64,000 nt of DNA, taken from assembly GCF_003429105.1 (NCBI RefSeq), contig NZ_QVTD01000022.1:1-64000 (forward strand). Direction: 5' to 3'. This DNA is from Peribacillus glennii. Lineage in GTDB: Bacteria > Bacillota > Bacilli > Bacillales > DSM-1321. Every line of letters starts with the position of its first letter. Position 1 is the first letter of the stretch. The notes beneath the pieces are model-generated. The model saw only the letters and a list, made by a program, of their open reading frames with translations, ran no database searches and was not told the origin of the DNA. Both the position numbers and the translations under genes were made by a program. This document shows, piece by piece, positions 60,831-64,000 of this stretch.

Positions 60831-63260
60831 ATGGAAACATATTCTGGTACATATCACCTTTCTCTAGTCCTGCTATCCATTATTATTGCCATAATTGCGT
60901 CCTATTCTGCGTTATCGTTAAGCATTCAAATAAACAAAGCCACAGGTTTTTTACGTTATTTATGGCTTTGGGTCGGGGCGTTCGCTATGGGCATGGGGAT
61001 ATGGTCCATGCATTTTATTGCAATGCTTGCGTTCCATTTATCTATACCAGTCTCCTATAATAGAACAATAGTCCTAATTTCCATATTTCCAGCCATCATA
61101 TCATCCGGGTTGGCTTTCTTTATCATCAGCAGACCCACAATGGGGAAAATGCAAGTCATCCTTGGTGCGTTATTTATGACCACAGGAATTGTATCAATGC
61201 ATTATACGGGAATGGCAGCAATGGAAATGGGAGCTATGATCGAGTATGATCCTTTATTTTGGGTTCTTTCGGCTATCATAGCTTTTATTGCTTCGTTAGT
61301 GGCTTTGTATCTTTTATTTTTTATTGGCAGAAATCAAAATATACCATATTTGCGGTTGAGAAAAGCAGGCAGTGCCCTGATTATGGGAATCGCTATTTCC
61401 GGGATGCATTATATGGGAATGTCGGCTGCAAAGTTTAAAGTGGGCCATCATTCCAATTCGTCCGTATCACTGATTGACAGCACTCTATTAGCATATTGCA
61501 TCGGCATTGGCATGCTAATTATTTTCAGTTTAGTTTTTTTAAGTATATATGTGGAAAAGAAATTTGAATCTCAATCCATTAAGTTGGAGAGCAAGTTCCG
61601 ATCGGTCATAGAATCAACCACAGATGCCATCATTTTAGCTGATAGCCAGGGTGACATCATTTCCTGGAATAAGGGTGCCGAAATTATGTTTGGATATGAA
61701 GAACAAGAAGTTTTAGGTAAGAATCTACAGCTGATTATCCCTGAAAATTTTAGGGAGACCCATGAAAAAGGCATGAAGCGGTACCTTTCTGCCCAGGAGG
61801 CCAGAGTCATTGGGAAAACGGTTGAATTGCAGGGTTTAAGAAAGGGGGGCTATGTCTTTCCCATTGAACTTTCCATTGCTACCTGGAAGGAAGAAGGGAA
61901 GATTTTTTTCAGCAGCATCATCCGGGACATTACAGAAAGAAAGCAATCAGAGGAAAAAATGAACCGTATGGTTTATCGTGACCCTTTGACAAATCTGCCG
62001 AATCGCCTCCTATTAATTGACCGTCTGAATACTGCATTGGACCAGGCAAATCAGAATAAACAATCCCTGGGTGTCATGTTTATTGACTTGGATCGTTTTA
62101 AGTACATAAATGACTCTTTAGGCCATGCTACAGGTGATGGATTATTGATTGAGGTGGCGAAACGGATTCAGGCCTGTGCCGGAAAATCAGATACGGTCAG
62201 CCGCCAAGGCGGGGATGAGTTTATTGTACTTATTTCACAATCCACTTCAGATACATTGACGAAAATTGCAAAAAGAATTGTTGAAAGAATTAGTCAGCCA
62301 TTCGTCATAAACGGACATGAATTGTTTGTAACACCATCAATAGGGATCTCTGTATATCCAACCGACGGCAAATATGCTGAGACATTAATAAAAAATGCCG
62401 ATACAGCCATGTACCGGGTTAAAGAACAGGGAAAAAACGATTTTGGGTTTTACGCACCAGAGATGGACGAAGAGATTTCCAAAAAGATGACGCTTGAAAT
62501 TGGTCTCCGTAAAGCCTTGCAGAATAATGAATTTACCGTACTTTACCAGCCTCAGATTAATATAGATACGGGCAAATTGATTGGAGTCGAAGCTCTTACA
62601 CGCTGGATTCATCCCGAGTGGGGAACGATATCCCCTGCCGAATTCATTCCATTGGCAGAAGAAACCGGGTTGATTTTACCTATAGGAGAGTGGGTGCTGT
62701 ACGAGGCATGCGCCCAGAATAAGGCATGGCAAAATGAAGGGCATTCTCCTGTAAGAATGGCAGTCAATATATCATCACGTCAATTCCAGCAGCTGAATTT
62801 TGTGGATACGGTAAGGGACATCTTACAAAAGACGGGCCTTGCCCCGATGTATTTAGAACTGGAACTAACGGAAAGTATAATCCAGGATTCACTGCATGCC
62901 ATTTCAACCATGCATACATTAAAGGAAATGGGGGTTCATCTATCCATAGATGACTTCGGAACGGGTTATTCTTCTTTAAGTTATTTAAAGACGTTTCCCA
63001 TTGATACATTAAAAATTGATCAGGCATTTACCAGAAATATATTCATTGACCAAAAAGACGCTTCTCTCGTCAGTACCATTATAAATATGGCTCATAACCT
63101 AGAATTGAAAGTAATTGCAGAAGGTGTGGAGACATCGGAACAATTACATTTCCTCCAGCAAAAAAGGTGTAATGAAGCGCAAGGTTATTTTTTCAGCAGG
63201 CCAATACCGGCTGAAGAGATGAATTCATTTTTTCAACAACAAATGATTGCTAATCCATAA
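60831..63260 (+). CDS. MHYT-PAS-GGDEF-EAL cyclic-di-GMP protein
   Basis: An 809-residue membrane protein. Seven membrane helices with MHF/MHYTGM repeats form an MHYT sensor (residues 1-245; IWSMHFIAML, SMHYTGMAAM, SGMHYMGMSA). A PAS domain follows (about 250-375), then a GGDEF diguanylate cyclase domain with intact GGDEF at 460 and no RxxD inhibitory site directly before it, and an EAL phosphodiesterase domain (GVEALTRW near 586, DDFGTGYSSLSYL, end HFLQQKRCNEAQGYFFSRP). Both catalytic signatures look intact, so the net activity cannot be told. The start at 60831 follows AAGGGGTTG; longer frames upstream lack a ribosome site. Confidence 0.93.
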   Translation: METYSGTYHLSLVLLSIIIAIIASYSALSLSIQINKATGFLRYLWLWVGAFAMGMGIWSMHFIAMLAFHLSIPVSYNRTIVLISIFPAIISSGLAFFIISRPTMGKMQVILGALFMTTGIVSMHYTGMAAMEMGAMIEYDPLFWVLSAIIAFIASLVALYLLFFIGRNQNIPYLRLRKAGSALIMGIAISGMHYMGMSAAKFKVGHHSNSSVSLIDSTLLAYCIGIGMLIIFSLVFLSIYVEKKFESQSIKLESKFRSVIESTTDAIILADSQGDIISWNKGAEIMFGYEEQEVLGKNLQLIIPENFRETHEKGMKRYLSAQEARVIGKTVELQGLRKGGYVFPIELSIATWKEEGKIFFSSIIRDITERKQSEEKMNRMVYRDPLTNLPNRLLLIDRLNTALDQANQNKQSLGVMFIDLDRFKYINDSLGHATGDGLLIEVAKRIQACAGKSDTVSRQGGDEFIVLISQSTSDTLTKIAKRIVERISQPFVINGHELFVTPSIGISVYPTDGKYAETLIKNADTAMYRVKEQGKNDFGFYAPEMDEEISKKMTLEIGLRKALQNNEFTVLYQPQINIDTGKLIGVEALTRWIHPEWGTISPAEFIPLAEETGLILPIGEWVLYEACAQNKAWQNEGHSPVRMAVNISSRQFQQLNFVDTVRDILQKTGLAPMYLELELTESIIQDSLHAISTMHTLKEMGVHLSIDDFGTGYSSLSYLKTFPIDTLKIDQAFTRNIFIDQKDASLVSTIINMAHNLELKVIAEGVETSEQLHFLQQKRCNEAQGYFFSRPIPAEEMNSFFQQQMIANP

Positions 63261-63286
63261 GAATTGAATATTTGTTATGTTGGCAT

Positions 63287-63315
63287 AACTAGGTGGTAAA
63301 ACCTAGTTTTTTCTT
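63287..63315 (+). terminator. Terminator after the GGDEF-EAL gene
   Basis: AACTAGGT and ACCTAGTT arms, six-base loop, T-run. Confidence 0.88.
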
Positions 63316-63448
63316 TTCTCTGTAATAAACATACACTGTCTCCGAATCCTCACTCCAATTTTGGGCTATAGATGATAGTATAAAAATAATTAAGGTACAT
63401 TCCAAATAAATGGAATGGCTCGCTGCCATGAAGGTGTGATCGAAAATA

Positions 63449-64000
63449 ATGAATGCAAAAAAACTTGCCGGAGAAAAGGCACTGGAATACGTAAAAGATG
63501 GAATGGTGCTTGGGTTGGGCACTGGTTCTACGGTGTATTGGACAATTTTAGGACTGGGCGAGTTAGTCATAAAGGGATTGAATATTAAGGGAGTAGCCAC
63601 TTCAAAAGCCACAGAGGATCTCGCTTTGAAGGCTGGCATTCCTTTAGTCGATATTTCAGATGTCTATGAAATTGATGTAACAATTGACGGGGCGGATGAG
63701 GTCAACCCGGATCTCGATTTAATTAAGGGAGGCGGAGGAGCTTTATTGCGGGAAAAGATGGTCGCCTCCGTTTCCCGAAAGTTAGTCATTGTTGCGGATG
63801 AATCAAAGTATAGCGCACATTTAGGGAAATTCCCGCTTCCTGTTGAAGTTGTGCCATTCGGATGGCAGACTACAATGAAACAAATAAGTGCCAAGGGATG
63901 CGAACCGAAGCTACGGATGAAAAACGGTATCCCTATGCCAACGGACAACGGAAATTATATATTGGACTGCCCATTTGACAAAATAGAATACCCTGCAGCA
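63449..64000 (+). CDS. rpiA: Ribose-5-phosphate isomerase A, 3' end outside window
   Basis: RpiA interconverts ribose 5-phosphate and ribulose 5-phosphate in the pentose phosphate pathway. The frame opens with MNAKKLAGEKALEYVKDGM and has the phosphate loop GLGTGSTVYWTI, the catalytic motif DGADEVNPDLDLIKGGGGA and LREKMVAS, followed by VIVADESKYS. AAGGTG lies about 12 bases before the ATG at 63449. The frame is still open at the window end (184 codons seen of about 225). Confidence 0.95.
   Translation, partial: MNAKKLAGEKALEYVKDGMVLGLGTGSTVYWTILGLGELVIKGLNIKGVATSKATEDLALKAGIPLVDISDVYEIDVTIDGADEVNPDLDLIKGGGGALLREKMVASVSRKLVIVADESKYSAHLGKFPLPVEVVPFGWQTTMKQISAKGCEPKLRMKNGIPMPTDNGNYILDCPFDKIEYPAA

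Overview
The window is a chromosomal segment of a spore-forming, flagellated member of the Bacillaceae. The evidence is the gene content and order: spoIID, spoIIQ, spoIIID, mbl, flhO/flhP, fabZ, ywpF and ssbB follow the order known from the ywm-ywn-ywp part of the Bacillus subtilis chromosome. Sigma-E-, sigma-F- and sigma-D-like promoters, strong Shine-Dalgarno sites and many T-tailed hairpin terminators fit this. No rRNA, tRNA or CRISPR array was seen.

Layout. (1) 1-9538: a complex I type NADH dehydrogenase operon, nuoC (5' truncated by the window edge) to nuoN, closed by a terminator built from a dispersed repeat. (2) 9.6-21.8 kb: the ancestral cell wall / sporulation / cell shape / flagellum block: ywzB, ywmB, murA, spoIID, a VanZ-like gene, spoIIQ, spoIIID, mbl, flhO, flhP, an EpuA-like gene, fabZ, an Asp/Asn-rich lipoprotein and ywpF. 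(3) 22,207-38,293: a 16,087-bp Tn7-like transposon inserted inside codon space of ssbB (the competence-type single-strand DNA binding protein gene). Its boundaries can be read to the base: 5'-TGT...ACA-3' ends, a perfect 15-bp terminal inverted repeat, a 5-bp GTTAT target duplication, and repeated 19-bp putative TnsB sites at both ends. It encodes TnsA, TnsB, TnsC and two different TniQ/TnsD proteins, an XRE-plus-degenerate-HNH regulator divergent from tnsA, and cargo: a Panacea-domain gene coupled to a large membrane protein, a single-chain restriction-modification enzyme and an IS256 relic. (4) 38.6-45.0 kb: a small Cys/His-plus-coiled-coil protein gene and a five-gene peptide ABC importer operon. 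(5) 45.3-49.9 kb: a SNF2 helicase / SWIM-domain pair (YwqA/YwqB-like). (6) 50.2-52.5 kb: a PlcR-like RRNPP regulator divergent from a 42-codon pheromone precursor gene whose product carries two copies of the motif ELPTQF, with a shared promoter/operator-like motif repeated around neighbouring genes. (7) 53-64 kb: a divergent CorA-like membrane protein, a DUF2157/GDYXXLXY pair, a YfhP-like membrane hydrolase, signal peptidase I, a broken DUF421 gene, an RsbR-like STAS protein, a small phospholipase-A2-like protein, an MHYT-PAS-GGDEF-EAL protein and the start of rpiA.

How the parts work together. The nuo operon feeds electrons from NADH to quinone while pumping protons. The sporulation genes are separate transcription units serving the mother cell (spoIID, spoIIID) and forespore (spoIIQ). 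The transposon carries its complete heteromeric transposase and probably two targeting proteins, and its insertion has cut ssbB after codon 19, so the host has probably lost competence SSB function. The cargo looks like a defence island.

The strongest candidates for something new are the two-TniQ Tn7-like element targeting ssbB, the Panacea/membrane-protein operon it carries, and the PlcR/PapR-like cell-cell signalling pair with a duplicated peptide. A family of GGGGGTCAGTCCCCC-containing intergenic repeats occurs at eight sites outside the transposon and never inside it.
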